A stretch of DNA of 64,000 nt, taken from contig NZ_CP027190.1 of the NCBI RefSeq assembly GCF_002970915.1, forward strand, positions 2,046,001 to 2,110,000. Direction: 5' to 3'. Numbering within the stretch: position 1 is the stretch's first letter; every line of letters begins with the position of its first letter. The notes beneath the pieces are model-generated. The model had not been told where the DNA came from, did not search any database, and was given only the letters and a program-made list of their open reading frames with translations. Shown here one piece after another: positions 15,855 to 25,808 of this stretch. Made by a program: the position numbers and the translations under genes. Source of the stretch: Lactobacillus sp. CBA3605. Lineage in GTDB: Bacteria > Bacillota > Bacilli > Lactobacillales > Lactobacillaceae.

Positions 15855-16502
15855 TTAGACGGTGGCGCGCCGTCGCCGCAAGGCTCTGAATAAGGTGATC
15901 CCAATCGCTGGAATTAAAGCACAAGCGAGAATTCCTAAGAAAAATAGCGACAGGTGTGCCTGCACAAAGCTGATGGAGCCAAAGAAATAACCTAGTGAAC
16001 AGCCAACGGTTACCCACAGGCCAACGCCGACTAGATTCCAAAGGGCGAACGCTTTTTTAGGCATTTTAGCCGAACCAGCCATTAGTGGAACAAACGTGCG
16101 AATTAAGGGAACGAACCGGCCTAACATAACGGCGCGGGAGCCGTACTTCGCAAAGAACGTTTGAGCCAGTCGTTGTTTTTCAGCTGGTAAATGGCGTTGT
16201 AGCCATGGCCATTGAATGAGGTGATGACCGATTTCAAAATTAACTGTATCACCGATTACCGCTGCAAAGAAAAAGACTGGCACTAAAATTTGAATGTTTA
16301 AAGTGGTGTGGGTCGCAGCCATCGTACTGGCCAAAAAGATTAACGATTCGCCGGGTAAAAATGGAAAGACCACCATCCCAGTTTCTAGGAAGATGACCGC
16401 AAATAGCGTAATATAGCTCCAGTTGCCCAACGTGACTAATAGGGGCCCGATGAATTGTTCTAAATGGGTTAAAATCTCGATTAGATTGGTCAAAGGCATC
16501 AT
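15855..16502 (-). CDS. DedA-family membrane protein
   Basis: This is a SNARE-associated/DedA (VTT) protein of about 215 residues. FLPGESLIFLAS near residue 50, GHHLIQWPWLQRHLP, and GRFVPLIRTFVPLMAGSAKMP are family hallmarks, with the paired Arg that is essential in DedA proteins. They act in the cytoplasmic membrane and have been linked to lipid carrier recycling and proton-motive-force homeostasis. The first ATG (16502) directly abuts the Shine-Dalgarno GGAG. A TTG at 16493 lies 9 nt after GGAG and may be the real start. A perfect cre-like site lies about 50 bp upstream. Confidence 0.85.
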   Translation of the reverse strand: MMPLTNLIEILTHLEQFIGPLLVTLGNWSYITLFAVIFLETGMVVFPFLPGESLIFLASTMAATHTTLNIQILVPVFFFAAVIGDTVNFEIGHHLIQWPWLQRHLPAEKQRLAQTFFAKYGSRAVMLGRFVPLIRTFVPLMAGSAKMPKKAFALWNLVGVGLWVTVGCSLGYFFGSISFVQAHLSLFFLGILACALIPAIGITLFRALRRRRATV

Positions 16503-16551
16503 CTCCAATAAAGTTATATCTATTCTAGTCGCTTCAAAGGTGAAATGCTAG

Positions 16552-16565
16552 TGTAAGCGCTAACA
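16552..16565. promoter_or_regulatory. Candidate CcpA-binding site (cre)
   Basis: TGTAAGCGCTAACA matches the consensus TGWAANCGNTNWCA at every position. It lies between the divergent dedA and helD genes, about 50 bp before dedA and 157 bp before helD. Carbon catabolite control of either gene is inferred from the site only. Confidence 0.55.
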
Positions 16566-16722
16566 GTTTGGCTAACTTAACTGAATCATAACTTCGATAA
16601 TAGAATGTTTATACTTTAACCACATTAATTGTGGAAATTCAGGCAACTGGTGGGTTATTGATTGAGTCATGGCCGGGATAGTGCTAAACTTATTCATCGA
16701 TATTTAGGAATGGAGGACTCTG

Positions 16723-19035
16723 ATGGCAAAGTCAATTAAAGCTTCAGAACAACAGCATCTGGATCACGTTGTGGCAAAGATTCGGGTCGCCGAGGACCAA
16801 CAAAGTCATACCATTGAACGGTCCGAACACGATCAGGCTGATATTAAACAAAACTTTTATAATGATGTCAATATTAAGACCGATAGTTATGAAGGCATGA
16901 TGGAAACCGGGTTGTCCGTCCGGCAACAACAACAAATGTTGGACGAACGCCAAAATAGTTGGCAACATGCGACTAAACAGTTGTCCACGCTGAAAAAGTT
17001 AGAAAAAAATGCGTATTTTGCGCGCTTGGATTTTCATGAAGCGGGTGAACCAGCCACCGAAACTATCTACATTGGCTTGAGCTCTTTTTCCGATACGCCG
17101 GATCATTTTTTGATTTATGATTGGCGGGCGCCGATTTCTAGTATTTATTACGATGGTGGTTTAGGGCAGGTTACTTACCAAACACCAGATGGGTTACAGC
17201 AAGTTGACGTGCAATTAAAACGCCAGTTAATGGTGGCTGACGGTCAGATTGTCACCGTTTATGATACGGAAGAAGCTGTGGGGGATTCGATGCTCCTTGA
17301 AGTGTTGGATGAAAAGTCCGACGTTAAGATGAAGAGCATCGTCACGACGATTCAAAAAGAACAAAATACAATTATTCGTGATACGAGTTCCGACTTACTC
17401 TTCGTGCAAGGGGCGGCCGGTTCCGGGAAAACTTCATCCGTGCTTCAACGGGTAGCCTACTTGCTTTATCGGTATCGTGGCAAGTTGAATGCGGGCCAAG
17501 TTATTTTGTTTTCACCAAATCAATTATTTAATGATTATATTAATCAGGTATTGCCAGAATTGGGTGAACAAAATATGGTTCAGATGACGTATTATCAGTA
17601 TGCCTCGTATCGATTACCACAGATGAAAGTCGAAACATTGCAACAACGGTTCGAAACTGAAAATACGGCGACGATGGCTAAAATCACTAAATTAGAAGGT
17701 AGCTTAGCTTTCTTTAATGCGGTGACTACCTATGGGCGTCATTTGGAACGTGCCGATATGCGGTTCCGGAATATCACATTGAATGATGACGTGATTATTC
17801 CACGGGCCAAAATCAAAGAAATTTATTATTCATTTAATGAAAACTATCATTTAGGGAATCGATTATCGGCGACTAAGGAAGCGCTAATTAAGATTTTGAA
17901 TCGAAAAGTTCAATCTGAAATGCGGACCAAATGGGTTGAAGAAACGGTTCAAGATTTGTCGCGTGAAGAACAAAATGAATTATATGGCAATCAACCACGA
18001 GAATTTAAGAACGGTGATGAAGAGTTTAACTTTTTAGCTCGTAAGATTGTCATGCAACGGCTAGGACAAGCGCGTACGCAAATCGTTCGTAACCGATTTT
18101 TAAGCATTAACATGCAATATGCCCATTTTTTGCGGCAAGTTCCTGAAATTTTAGATTTGGCCCAATATGACATCACCCCAGCCGAATGGGAAGCTGCAGT
18201 GGTTCGTAAGCTGGCTGAGGTCAAGGAACGGCATATCTCGTTGACGACTGTTTCGGCGTATATGTACTTGCATGATTTAATGACCGGGAAAAAAGGGCAA
18301 CGGGATATTCGGTTTGTCTTTTTAGATGAAATTCAAGATTACAATGCGTTTCAGTTGGCGTTCTTGCAATTTAGTTTTCCACAGGCCCGGTTTACCATGC
18401 TCGGTGATTTGAATCAGGCCATCTTTACTAAGGAAAATAGTCATACCTTGATTGGCGAGTTGGAAACGTTGTTCGATCCAGAAAAAACACGAGTCGTTCA
18501 ATTAACGAAGTCGTATCGGTCGACGCAACAAATCACTGATTTCACGAAAGAAATCTTAGTGAATGGGGAAGCTGTCACAGCCTTTGATCGCCAAGGTGAC
18601 TTACCTAATCTAGCGGTTACTGAAAACTTTGAGCAAGCGGTTAATCAAGTTGTCCAACAATTGGCTGCTAACGAGTCCGATCGGGATACAACGGCTATTA
18701 TTGGGAAAACGCTGGCGGAATGTGAACAACTCACCACGGCCTTAAAGGCGCGCGGCGAGCATGTGACGTTAATTCGCACCGAAAATCAACGGCTGGCGCC
18801 AGGCGTCATTGTGGTGCCATCATTCTTAGCTAAGGGCTTGGAATTTGATGCGGTCATTGTGTGGAATGTGAATGCTGCAAATTATCAACGTGAAGATGAA
18901 CGACAATTACTGTATACAATTTGTTCGCGGGCGATGCACGAATTGACGATTGTCGCGATTGGTGAGCTTTCACCACTGTTAGCACGTGTGGATGCGCAAC
19001 TTTACACGATGGCGGCGATTAAATTGGAAAAATAG
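16723..19035 (+). CDS. helD: HelD-like RNA polymerase recycling motor (UvrD-type ATPase)
   Basis: The 770-residue SF1 ATPase has the HelD layout. An N-terminal coiled-coil arm (about 1-100) probes the RNA polymerase channel, then YDWRAPISS (132-140) and Walker A GAAGSGKT (230-237). After the inserted arm come FLDEIQDY as Walker B, GDLNQAIF, and TKSYRSTQQITDFT and AKGLEFDAVIVW as later helicase motifs. HelD removes stalled RNA polymerase from DNA and helps recycle it. GGAGG precedes the ATG. The gene is monocistronic with a likely terminator at 19093-19135. Confidence 0.9.
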   Translation: MAKSIKASEQQHLDHVVAKIRVAEDQQSHTIERSEHDQADIKQNFYNDVNIKTDSYEGMMETGLSVRQQQQMLDERQNSWQHATKQLSTLKKLEKNAYFARLDFHEAGEPATETIYIGLSSFSDTPDHFLIYDWRAPISSIYYDGGLGQVTYQTPDGLQQVDVQLKRQLMVADGQIVTVYDTEEAVGDSMLLEVLDEKSDVKMKSIVTTIQKEQNTIIRDTSSDLLFVQGAAGSGKTSSVLQRVAYLLYRYRGKLNAGQVILFSPNQLFNDYINQVLPELGEQNMVQMTYYQYASYRLPQMKVETLQQRFETENTATMAKITKLEGSLAFFNAVTTYGRHLERADMRFRNITLNDDVIIPRAKIKEIYYSFNENYHLGNRLSATKEALIKILNRKVQSEMRTKWVEETVQDLSREEQNELYGNQPREFKNGDEEFNFLARKIVMQRLGQARTQIVRNRFLSINMQYAHFLRQVPEILDLAQYDITPAEWEAAVVRKLAEVKERHISLTTVSAYMYLHDLMTGKKGQRDIRFVFLDEIQDYNAFQLAFLQFSFPQARFTMLGDLNQAIFTKENSHTLIGELETLFDPEKTRVVQLTKSYRSTQQITDFTKEILVNGEAVTAFDRQGDLPNLAVTENFEQAVNQVVQQLAANESDRDTTAIIGKTLAECEQLTTALKARGEHVTLIRTENQRLAPGVIVVPSFLAKGLEFDAVIVWNVNAANYQREDERQLLYTICSRAMHELTIVAIGELSPLLARVDAQLYTMAAIKLEK

Positions 19036-19092
19036 CTGACATTTTTTAAAACGAGTATTATCGACGCCAAATAAAGTCGTGCGTCTTAATAG

Positions 19093-19135
19093 ATCGACAT
19101 GGTGACCATTTAACGGACACTGTGCCGATTTTTTG
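19093..19135 (+). terminator. Probable terminator of helD
   Basis: ATCG-CA--GTG pairs imperfectly with CAC--TG-CGAT and is followed by six T. The rest of the 336-bp gap between helD and coaA (19036-19371) shows no gene; it holds only the coaA promoter near its end. Confidence 0.5.
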
Positions 19136-19333
19136 TTTCGAGTGATTTAATTTACGGTTAACGCTTGTCGGCGCTTGGGAACGGACTGGTTTTCTGGGAG
19201 TTCAGCGGCTACTTTGCTGCTAAATAACCAGGTCACTGCACCATTGCCCTGACTGTTAAGGCCTTTATTGCGCAACCATTGGTTCGTTGAGAGTTAACGT
19301 CAGCTTCGACTGATTTTTGAATGGTATTTATGC

Positions 19334-19339
19334 TATAAT
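19334..19339 (+). promoter_or_regulatory. Extended -10 promoter of coaA
   Basis: TATAAT at 19334-19339 is preceded by TGC, an extended -10 motif. The -35 region (TGATTT, about 17 bp upstream) is weak. The predicted start of transcription is about 26 nt before the coaA start. Confidence 0.6.
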
Positions 19340-19371
19340 CAACCCATTAATTTAGTAATGGTGGCCGACAG

Positions 19372-20298
19372 ATGATGGAAGAACAATTGAATTATTACCG
19401 CTTTTCACGGGCGCAATGGCAACAATTTTATCGGGATGGTCATGTGCCCCTCACAGCGGAAAATTTACACGAAATTAAAGCGTTTAATGATCAAATTAGT
19501 TTGCAAGACGTACAAGAGATTTACTTACCGGTGGCCCATTTATTGCAGGCCAAGTTCGAGCATTATTTATCGTGGCGTGAGACGGAGTCCGTCTTTTTGC
19601 GCCGGCAAAATAAACAATCACCGTTCATTATTGGGGTTTCTGGGAGCGTGGCAGTGGGGAAGACGACCACCGCACGGTTATTAGAAATTCTATTTAAATA
19701 TTTATATCCGGATCGACGGACGCAATTGATTACGACGGATGGTTTTTTATATCCGAATGCTGAGTTGAAACAAAAACAGTTAATGGAACGCAAAGGGTTT
19801 CCGGAGAGCTATGATATGCCACGGCTGATTCAGTTTTTAAATGACGTCAAAAGTGGGCAACCATTGGCGAAATCGCCGGTATATTCGCATCAGACTTATG
19901 ATATTGTGCCGAACCGCTACCATGTGATAACGCACCCTGATATTTTGATTGTCGAAGGAATCAATGTGTTACAGTTGCCGACTAATCAGCATATTTATAT
20001 TAGTGATTTCACTGATTTTTCGGTGTACGTGGATGCGGATGCCGATTTAGTGGAGACCTGGTACTTAGATCGGTTTGAAGCCTTAATGAAAACCGCTTTT
20101 CAAGATCCTAAAAATTATTTTTATCCGTGGGCGATTGGTAGTCATGCAGACGCAATGGCCATGGCGAAACGTGTCTGGCGGGATGTGGATTTGAAAAACT
20201 TGAATGATTATATCCTCCCAACTCGGAATCGTGCGGATTTGATTTTACACAAGGTCGCTCAGCATCGGATTGATACGATCTACTTTCGGAAGTATTAA
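19372..20298 (+). CDS. coaA: Type I pantothenate kinase
   Basis: The 308-residue enzyme catalyses ATP-dependent phosphorylation of pantothenate, the first step of coenzyme A synthesis. GVSGSVAVGKTT (88-99) is the characteristic P-loop, ITTDGFLYPN follows, and SRY-like C-terminal sequence DYILPTRNRADLILHK is conserved. Length and order match prokaryotic type I (CoaA) kinases, which are feedback-inhibited by CoA. The ATG at 19372 or the next codon (19375) is used, after GGTGG. guaA follows after 95 bp with its own promoter. Confidence 0.95.
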   Translation: MMEEQLNYYRFSRAQWQQFYRDGHVPLTAENLHEIKAFNDQISLQDVQEIYLPVAHLLQAKFEHYLSWRETESVFLRRQNKQSPFIIGVSGSVAVGKTTTARLLEILFKYLYPDRRTQLITTDGFLYPNAELKQKQLMERKGFPESYDMPRLIQFLNDVKSGQPLAKSPVYSHQTYDIVPNRYHVITHPDILIVEGINVLQLPTNQHIYISDFTDFSVYVDADADLVETWYLDRFEALMKTAFQDPKNYFYPWAIGSHADAMAMAKRVWRDVDLKNLNDYILPTRNRADLILHKVAQHRIDTIYFRKY

Positions 20299-20324
20299 AC
20301 TGATTAAGAAATTTCTCATAGTTA

Positions 20325-20353
20325 TTGACCGAACGTTTAGAAATCAGTATGAT
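20325..20353 (+). promoter_or_regulatory. Promoter of guaA
   Basis: TTGACC (20325-20330), a 17-bp spacer and TATGAT (20348-20353). Transcription would start near 20360, only about 34 nt before guaA, so there is no room for a purine riboswitch. Confidence 0.75.
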
Positions 20354-20393
20354 AGAGCTATTGAACAACAATTAATCCAAAGGAGTGAACAAC

Positions 20394-21950
20394 TTGGCAA
20401 AAACGGACACCGCGTCATTCGACTCAATTTTAGTGTTGGATTTTGGGAGTCAATATAATCAATTGATTACCCGGCGCATTCGTGATTTCGGCGTTTATTC
20501 GGAACTATTACCGAATACAATTACTGCCGACGAAATCAAAGCCCGCCACCCGAAGGGGATTGTCTTTTCCGGTGGCCCCAATAGTGTTTACGATGATGGC
20601 GCCTTTCGGGTTGATCCTGAAATCTTTAAGTTGGGCATTCCAATTTTAGGGATTTGTTATGGGATGCAACTGATGACTTACTCACTGGCTGGTGGGAAAG
20701 TCGAATCAGCTAACAACCGTGAATATGGGAAAGCTAATATCACCGTCACTAGTGATAACGCAACTTTATTTAAAGCTACGCCAACTGAACAATCTGTCTG
20801 GATGAGCCATGGTGACTTAGTGACGCAAGCGCCAGATGGATTTGAGGTAGTTGCCACTTCGAAGAATTGTCCAATTGCAGCGATTCAAAATGTTGACCAG
20901 AAGATGTATGGCATTCAATTCCATGCGGAAGTTCGGAATACGGACTATGGGAACGATATTTTGCGTCACTTTACGTTTGACGTTTGTGAAGCAACGGCGA
21001 ACTGGTCAATGGACGATTTCATCGATATGCAGATTGACAAGATTCGCGCCCAAGTTGGCGATAAGAAAGTTTTACTTGGTTTATCTGGTGGCGTGGACTC
21101 CAGTGTCGTGGGTGTCTTATTGCATAAAGCCATTGGGACCCAGTTAACGAGTATTTTCGTGGATCATGGCTTATTACGTAAAGGTGAAGCTGACCAAGTC
21201 ATGGCGAGTTTGGAAGGTAAATTTGGCTTAAACATCATCAAAGTGGATGCCAAAGACCGTTTCATGAGCAAGCTAGCGGGTGTTAGTGATCCTGAAAAGA
21301 AACGTAAGATTATTGGTAATGAATTTATCCAAGTCTTTGATGAAGAAGCCACGAAGTTGAACGGGATGGAATTCTTAGCGCAAGGGACGTTGTACACGGA
21401 TGTCATTGAAAGTGGCACATCAACGGCGCAAACGATTAAGTCTCATCATAACGTCGGCGGCCTACCAGACGACATGCAATTTAAGTTGATCGAACCTTTA
21501 CGGACTTTGTTTAAAGACGAAGCACGTGAATTGGGCGAAAAGCTAGGGATGCCTTCTGCATTAGTTTGGCGTCAACCATTCCCAGGTCCTGGTTTAGGGA
21601 TTCGGGTGATTGGTGAAATTACTGAAGCTAAGCTTGAAATCGTACGTGATAGTGATTACATCCTCCGTGATGAAATCAAGAAAGCCGGCTTAGATCGAGA
21701 AATCTGGCAATATTTTACTGTGTTACCAGGAATTAAGAGCGTCGGTGTCATGGGTGATGGTCGGACCTACGACTATACAGTCGGTATTCGGGCGGTAACC
21801 TCGATTGATGGAATGACTGCGGACTTTGCCCGCATTCCTTGGGATATCTTACAGAAGATTTCGGTGCGTATCGTCAATGAAGTCGATCACGTGAACCGAA
21901 TCGTGTATGATGTGACGAGTAAGCCACCTTCGACAATTGAATGGGAATAA
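20394..21950 (+). CDS. guaA: GMP synthase (glutamine-hydrolysing)
   Basis: The 518-residue enzyme converts XMP to GMP using glutamine and ATP in purine synthesis. The class I glutaminase domain (about 10-195) has GICYGMQ with the nucleophilic Cys near 88 and the His/Glu pair in QFHAEV. The ATP-pyrophosphatase domain has LSGGVDSSV (about 230-238), and the C-terminal dimerisation domain ends KPPSTIEWE, as in all GuaA. The start is taken as TTG at 20394 (then AKTDTASFD), 8 nt after AAGGAG; the GTG three codons earlier would overlap the Shine-Dalgarno site. Confidence 0.97.
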   Translation: MAKTDTASFDSILVLDFGSQYNQLITRRIRDFGVYSELLPNTITADEIKARHPKGIVFSGGPNSVYDDGAFRVDPEIFKLGIPILGICYGMQLMTYSLAGGKVESANNREYGKANITVTSDNATLFKATPTEQSVWMSHGDLVTQAPDGFEVVATSKNCPIAAIQNVDQKMYGIQFHAEVRNTDYGNDILRHFTFDVCEATANWSMDDFIDMQIDKIRAQVGDKKVLLGLSGGVDSSVVGVLLHKAIGTQLTSIFVDHGLLRKGEADQVMASLEGKFGLNIIKVDAKDRFMSKLAGVSDPEKKRKIIGNEFIQVFDEEATKLNGMEFLAQGTLYTDVIESGTSTAQTIKSHHNVGGLPDDMQFKLIEPLRTLFKDEARELGEKLGMPSALVWRQPFPGPGLGIRVIGEITEAKLEIVRDSDYILRDEIKKAGLDREIWQYFTVLPGIKSVGVMGDGRTYDYTVGIRAVTSIDGMTADFARIPWDILQKISVRIVNEVDHVNRIVYDVTSKPPSTIEWE

Positions 21951-21985
21951 ATTTTTTCATTGAGTTTTAATATAGTAATTATTAG

Positions 21986-22022
21986 AAAGTGATGCATCTG
22001 TCAAAGGATACATCACTTTTTT
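21986..22022 (+). terminator. Terminator of guaA
   Basis: AAAGTGATG pairs with CATCACTTT around a 16-nt loop and is followed by T residues, 35 bp after the stop. Confidence 0.8.
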
Positions 22023-22102
22023 AATGGTTAGAAATTAGTGAAGCAAATAATTAAATTAATGTTTAGGGGGATGCTGCCAGTGTTATTAAGGCCGCAAATG
22101 TA

Positions 22103-23119
22103 ATGAAAAAAATAAAGGTGTTAATGCTAGTTGTAGTTAGTCTGTTGAGTGGTTGTGCAGCTAGACCAAACCAAGCAGTGCCCAAGGTGAGTTCCAGTCA
22201 AAGTACAGCTGCCACTAACAGTCGGCCGACAAGTAAGAAAGTCGCATCAAAAAAGAGTAGTAGCGCAGTTGTTGCTAGTTCATCGAGCGAAATGGAAGCC
22301 AATACATTATGGAATCAAACTAAAACGCAACGGCTAGCGAAGTTTATGCATCAGTGGGAAGTTGAGATGGGCCAAAGTTATACGGGCACGTATGACGGTG
22401 ATCACCCGGACCATTTAGGATTTGTTTTTCCGACAACGATTACGACTGGTCAGCTGAAAGATCGGGTAAAGTGGGGACAGCGGGCCATCAATTTAACGTG
22501 GTCGAAAAACGGTGAAAACGGCGCAGAATTTCAAGTAGTAGCGGTTGCCACTGGTGGCAAAGCGACAGCTGAATGGCCCACGACTTACTTCTTTTGTTTA
22601 CATCATCAACGGCCAGTGGTCTTCATGACGCAGACGACTAATGGTGACGATCTCTATCTAAAGGATACGCAAAATAGCGCATTGCAAGCGGGATTCACTG
22701 AAATTGTGACTGGTAGTCGGCCGACGGTTCAAGATAGTGCAACACTAAATGCAGACGTTAGTGCTGCAGTTCAGGCGAAGCCCCAACGTTGGCCTAGCAA
22801 TTATCAAGGAACTTGGTATTATTATGAAGCTTACACCAAGCGTGTTGAAACGGTCGAAAATACTAGAATTAGTGAAGCCAAATTGAACTACTTTGATACT
22901 GTCACACCGAAATTTATAAATGTATTAGGCGCGACCCAGACGGCGGGAGATGGCGAGTTTGACTATGTTCGTTATCAATACTACGACGGTCGTCAAATTC
23001 CCGTGATGATGATGGCGAGTGGTGCAGATATGTGGTTTGATAATAATGCCTATCGTGATAAAGCGATTGCGGCCCAATTACGTGGCTTACAATTTGGGGA
23101 TGAAACCGCAAGTCGCTAA
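22103..23119 (+). CDS. Secreted lipoprotein with DUF4767-like domain
   Basis: The 338-residue protein has a lipoprotein signal (MKKIKVLMLVVVSLLSGC, Cys at 18), then a low-complexity Ser/Thr/Lys linker (about 25-65) that probably spans the cell wall. The extracellular domain starts at LWNQTKTQRLAKFMHQWEVE, typical of DUF4767, a family widespread in lactobacilli with no known function. The middle part resembles a beta-rich domain with several Trp and Tyr. The ribosome-binding site is weak. The gene stands alone between the guaA terminator and pepN. Confidence 0.7.
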   Translation: MKKIKVLMLVVVSLLSGCAARPNQAVPKVSSSQSTAATNSRPTSKKVASKKSSSAVVASSSSEMEANTLWNQTKTQRLAKFMHQWEVEMGQSYTGTYDGDHPDHLGFVFPTTITTGQLKDRVKWGQRAINLTWSKNGENGAEFQVVAVATGGKATAEWPTTYFFCLHHQRPVVFMTQTTNGDDLYLKDTQNSALQAGFTEIVTGSRPTVQDSATLNADVSAAVQAKPQRWPSNYQGTWYYYEAYTKRVETVENTRISEAKLNYFDTVTPKFINVLGATQTAGDGEFDYVRYQYYDGRQIPVMMMASGADMWFDNNAYRDKAIAAQLRGLQFGDETASR

Positions 23120-23206
23120 AAAATTAGCGACTAAGAACCACTTTCAGCGCACCGGGCAGTTAATTGTCGTATAATTGAATTATTCTAACAAATCAAGGAG
23201 AATTTC

Positions 23207-25741
23207 ATGAAAGAATTAACGCATTTTTATCAAATGTTTCAACCAGAACATTATGATATTTATTTAGATATTAATCGTGAAACGAAACAAATCACTGGTC
23301 AGACGGTCATTACTGGTGAAGCCAAGACGAAAGCAATCGCCATTCATCAAAAAGATTTAACCGTTAATACGGTTCAAGCGGATGGTCAAGCAGTGCCATT
23401 TGCAATTGACGCTAAAGCTGATGCAATTCGGGTTGATTTGGAAAAAGCTGGGCAAACCACGCTAACAATCGATTATACAGCACCTTTAACGGATACCATG
23501 ATGGGCATTTATCCATCGTATTACGAACTTAATGGCCAAAAACAACAGATTATTGGGACGCAATTTGAAACAAATTCAGCGCGGCAAGCGTTCCCTTGTA
23601 TTGACGAACCTGAAGCCAAAGCGACGTTTGATTTGGCTATCAAATACGACGAACAACCGGGTGAAACGACTATTAGTAACATGCCAGAAGTTAAAGTGGT
23701 CGATGGCGTGCACTATTTTGACACCACGTTACGGATGTCTACTTACTTAGTGGCGTTTGCCTTTGGTGACTTACAACGTAAGCTGACGACTACTAAGAGT
23801 GGGGTTAAAGTGGGCGTTTTCGGGACTAAAGCGCATAAAGCAAATGAACTCGACTTTGCTTTAGATATTGCGAAACGATCAATTGAATTTTATGAAGATT
23901 TTTATCAAAAACCATATCCACTCCCACACTCATGGCAATTAGCCTTGCCAGACTTTTCAGCTGGTGCCATGGAAAACTGGGGCCTAGTGACTTATCGGGA
24001 GGCTTATCTCTTACTTGATCCCGATAACACGGCGCTGGATATGAAGCAACGTGTTGCCACCGTGATTGCGCATGAATTGGCGCATCAATGGTTCGGTGAT
24101 TTGGTCACCATGAAGTGGTGGGATGATCTCTGGTTAAATGAAAGCTTCGCCAACATGATGGAATATGTTGCCATTGATGCGATTGAACCGGATTGGCATA
24201 TTTGGGAAACTTTCCAGGCCTCTGATGCACCAGCTGCGTTACAACGAGATGCTACGGACGGGGTGCAATCGGTACACGTTCAAGTTGAAAATCCGGCAGA
24301 AATTGATTCCTTATTTGACGCAGCAATTGTGTATGCTAAAGGTGCTCGGATGTTAGTAATGGCCCGGGCCCTAGTAGGTGATGACGCCTTACGTGCTGGC
24401 TTGAAACAGTATTTTGAAGCGCATCAGTATGGTAATGCCACTGGTGCTGATTTATGGGCAGCACTTGGTCAGGCGTCTGGCATTGATGTCGGGTCGATTA
24501 TGACCTCGTGGCTCGAACAGCCTGGTTATCCAGTTGTGACAGCTGCGGTGGTTGAGGGGCAATTAACCTTATCACAAGCCCAATTCTTTATTGGTGATGG
24601 TCAAGATGCTAATCGGCAATGGCAGATTCCATTGAACAGTAATTACGCCGCAGCGCCACAAATTATGGATGCCAATCACTTAGTATTGGGTGACTATGCT
24701 AAATTACGTGCTGAAAATGGACAACCATTCCGCTTAAATGTTGGGAATAACTCACACTTTATCGTGAAATATGATCAAACGTTATTAACGGATATTTTAA
24801 AGCAAGCTAATAATTGGGATGCAATTTCACAATTACAAGTGTTACAGGACCTACGTTTATTAGCCGAGGGACGCCAGATTTCGTATGCGTCAATGGTACC
24901 GTTATTGGCACAGTTTGCGAACAGCACCTCAACTTTGGTTAACGTGGCTTTATACCGTGTTGCTAATGATTTGAAGAAATTCGTCAAGCCAGCCTCAACT
25001 GAAGAACAACAATTGCAACACTTGTTTGATCAATTGAGTGAAAAACAAGTTGATCGTTTAGGTTGGCAAGCAGTAGCCCAAGAATCTGATGATGATCAAT
25101 TGACACGACCCGTTGTTTTAAATGCTTCGTTGTACGCTGAAAATGCGGGCACCATTTTAGCTGCGCATGAATTATTCGAAGCGAACCAAGATAAGCTTGA
25201 AACGTTGCCGGCAGCGGTGCGGGTCTTAGTCTTACGCAATGAAGTCAAAAAATTTGGTAGTTTAGCGTTGTTCAATCAATTATTGGCAACTTATCGGCAA
25301 ACCTCAGACGCCAGCTTTAAAGCAGATATCTGTGCAGCACTAACTGCCACGACGGATGCAAGCTTGATTGCAAAGCTAATCACAGCCTTTGAAGATGCTG
25401 ATACGATTAAACCACAAGATTTACGTGCTTGGTTCCGCGGCGTCTTAGCAAATGATGCTGGTGAACAAGCGGCTTGGGATTGGATTCGTCAGGATTGGTC
25501 GTGGCTAGAAGCGACGGTTGGTGGTGATATGGAATTTACCACTTACATCACTGTCATTGCTGGAATCTTTAAGACCGCGCCACGATTAGCTGAGTTTAAA
25601 GCGTTCTTCGAACCGAAGTTACCAACGCCAGGCTTAACCCGGGAAATAAATATGGATATTAAAGTGATTACCACCCGCGTCGCATTAATTGAAGCGGAAC
25701 AAGTAGCTGTGAATGCGGCAGTTGCTAAGGTGATTAAATAG
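23207..25741 (+). CDS. pepN: Aminopeptidase N (M1 metallopeptidase)
   Basis: This 844-residue cytoplasmic enzyme releases N-terminal residues from peptides and is a main general aminopeptidase of lactic acid bacteria. GAMENWG (253-259) binds the substrate N-terminus. HELAHQW (289-295) with the downstream NE (Glu 312) provides the two zinc His, the catalytic Glu and the third ligand. The length equals that of characterised PepN. CAAGGAG precedes the ATG. The gene is followed by a terminator at 25756-25790. Confidence 0.97.
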   Translation: MKELTHFYQMFQPEHYDIYLDINRETKQITGQTVITGEAKTKAIAIHQKDLTVNTVQADGQAVPFAIDAKADAIRVDLEKAGQTTLTIDYTAPLTDTMMGIYPSYYELNGQKQQIIGTQFETNSARQAFPCIDEPEAKATFDLAIKYDEQPGETTISNMPEVKVVDGVHYFDTTLRMSTYLVAFAFGDLQRKLTTTKSGVKVGVFGTKAHKANELDFALDIAKRSIEFYEDFYQKPYPLPHSWQLALPDFSAGAMENWGLVTYREAYLLLDPDNTALDMKQRVATVIAHELAHQWFGDLVTMKWWDDLWLNESFANMMEYVAIDAIEPDWHIWETFQASDAPAALQRDATDGVQSVHVQVENPAEIDSLFDAAIVYAKGARMLVMARALVGDDALRAGLKQYFEAHQYGNATGADLWAALGQASGIDVGSIMTSWLEQPGYPVVTAAVVEGQLTLSQAQFFIGDGQDANRQWQIPLNSNYAAAPQIMDANHLVLGDYAKLRAENGQPFRLNVGNNSHFIVKYDQTLLTDILKQANNWDAISQLQVLQDLRLLAEGRQISYASMVPLLAQFANSTSTLVNVALYRVANDLKKFVKPASTEEQQLQHLFDQLSEKQVDRLGWQAVAQESDDDQLTRPVVLNASLYAENAGTILAAHELFEANQDKLETLPAAVRVLVLRNEVKKFGSLALFNQLLATYRQTSDASFKADICAALTATTDASLIAKLITAFEDADTIKPQDLRAWFRGVLANDAGEQAAWDWIRQDWSWLEATVGGDMEFTTYITVIAGIFKTAPRLAEFKAFFEPKLPTPGLTREINMDIKVITTRVALIEAEQVAVNAAVAKVIK

Positions 25742-25755
25742 TAAATGAGTAGTTA

Positions 25756-25790
25756 GTCGTCACTGCATTAAGTTGTGGTGACGATTTTTT
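25756..25790 (+). terminator. Terminator of pepN
   Basis: CGTCAC pairs with GTGACG around a 14-nt loop and is followed by T residues, 17 bp after the stop. Confidence 0.75.
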
Positions 25791-25808
25791 GCGAGAGGGG
25801 CAAAGCGA

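Noticed and set aside
20298..20394. Purine riboswitch before guaA
   Set aside because: A consensus promoter leaves only about 34 nt of leader, too short for the aptamer.
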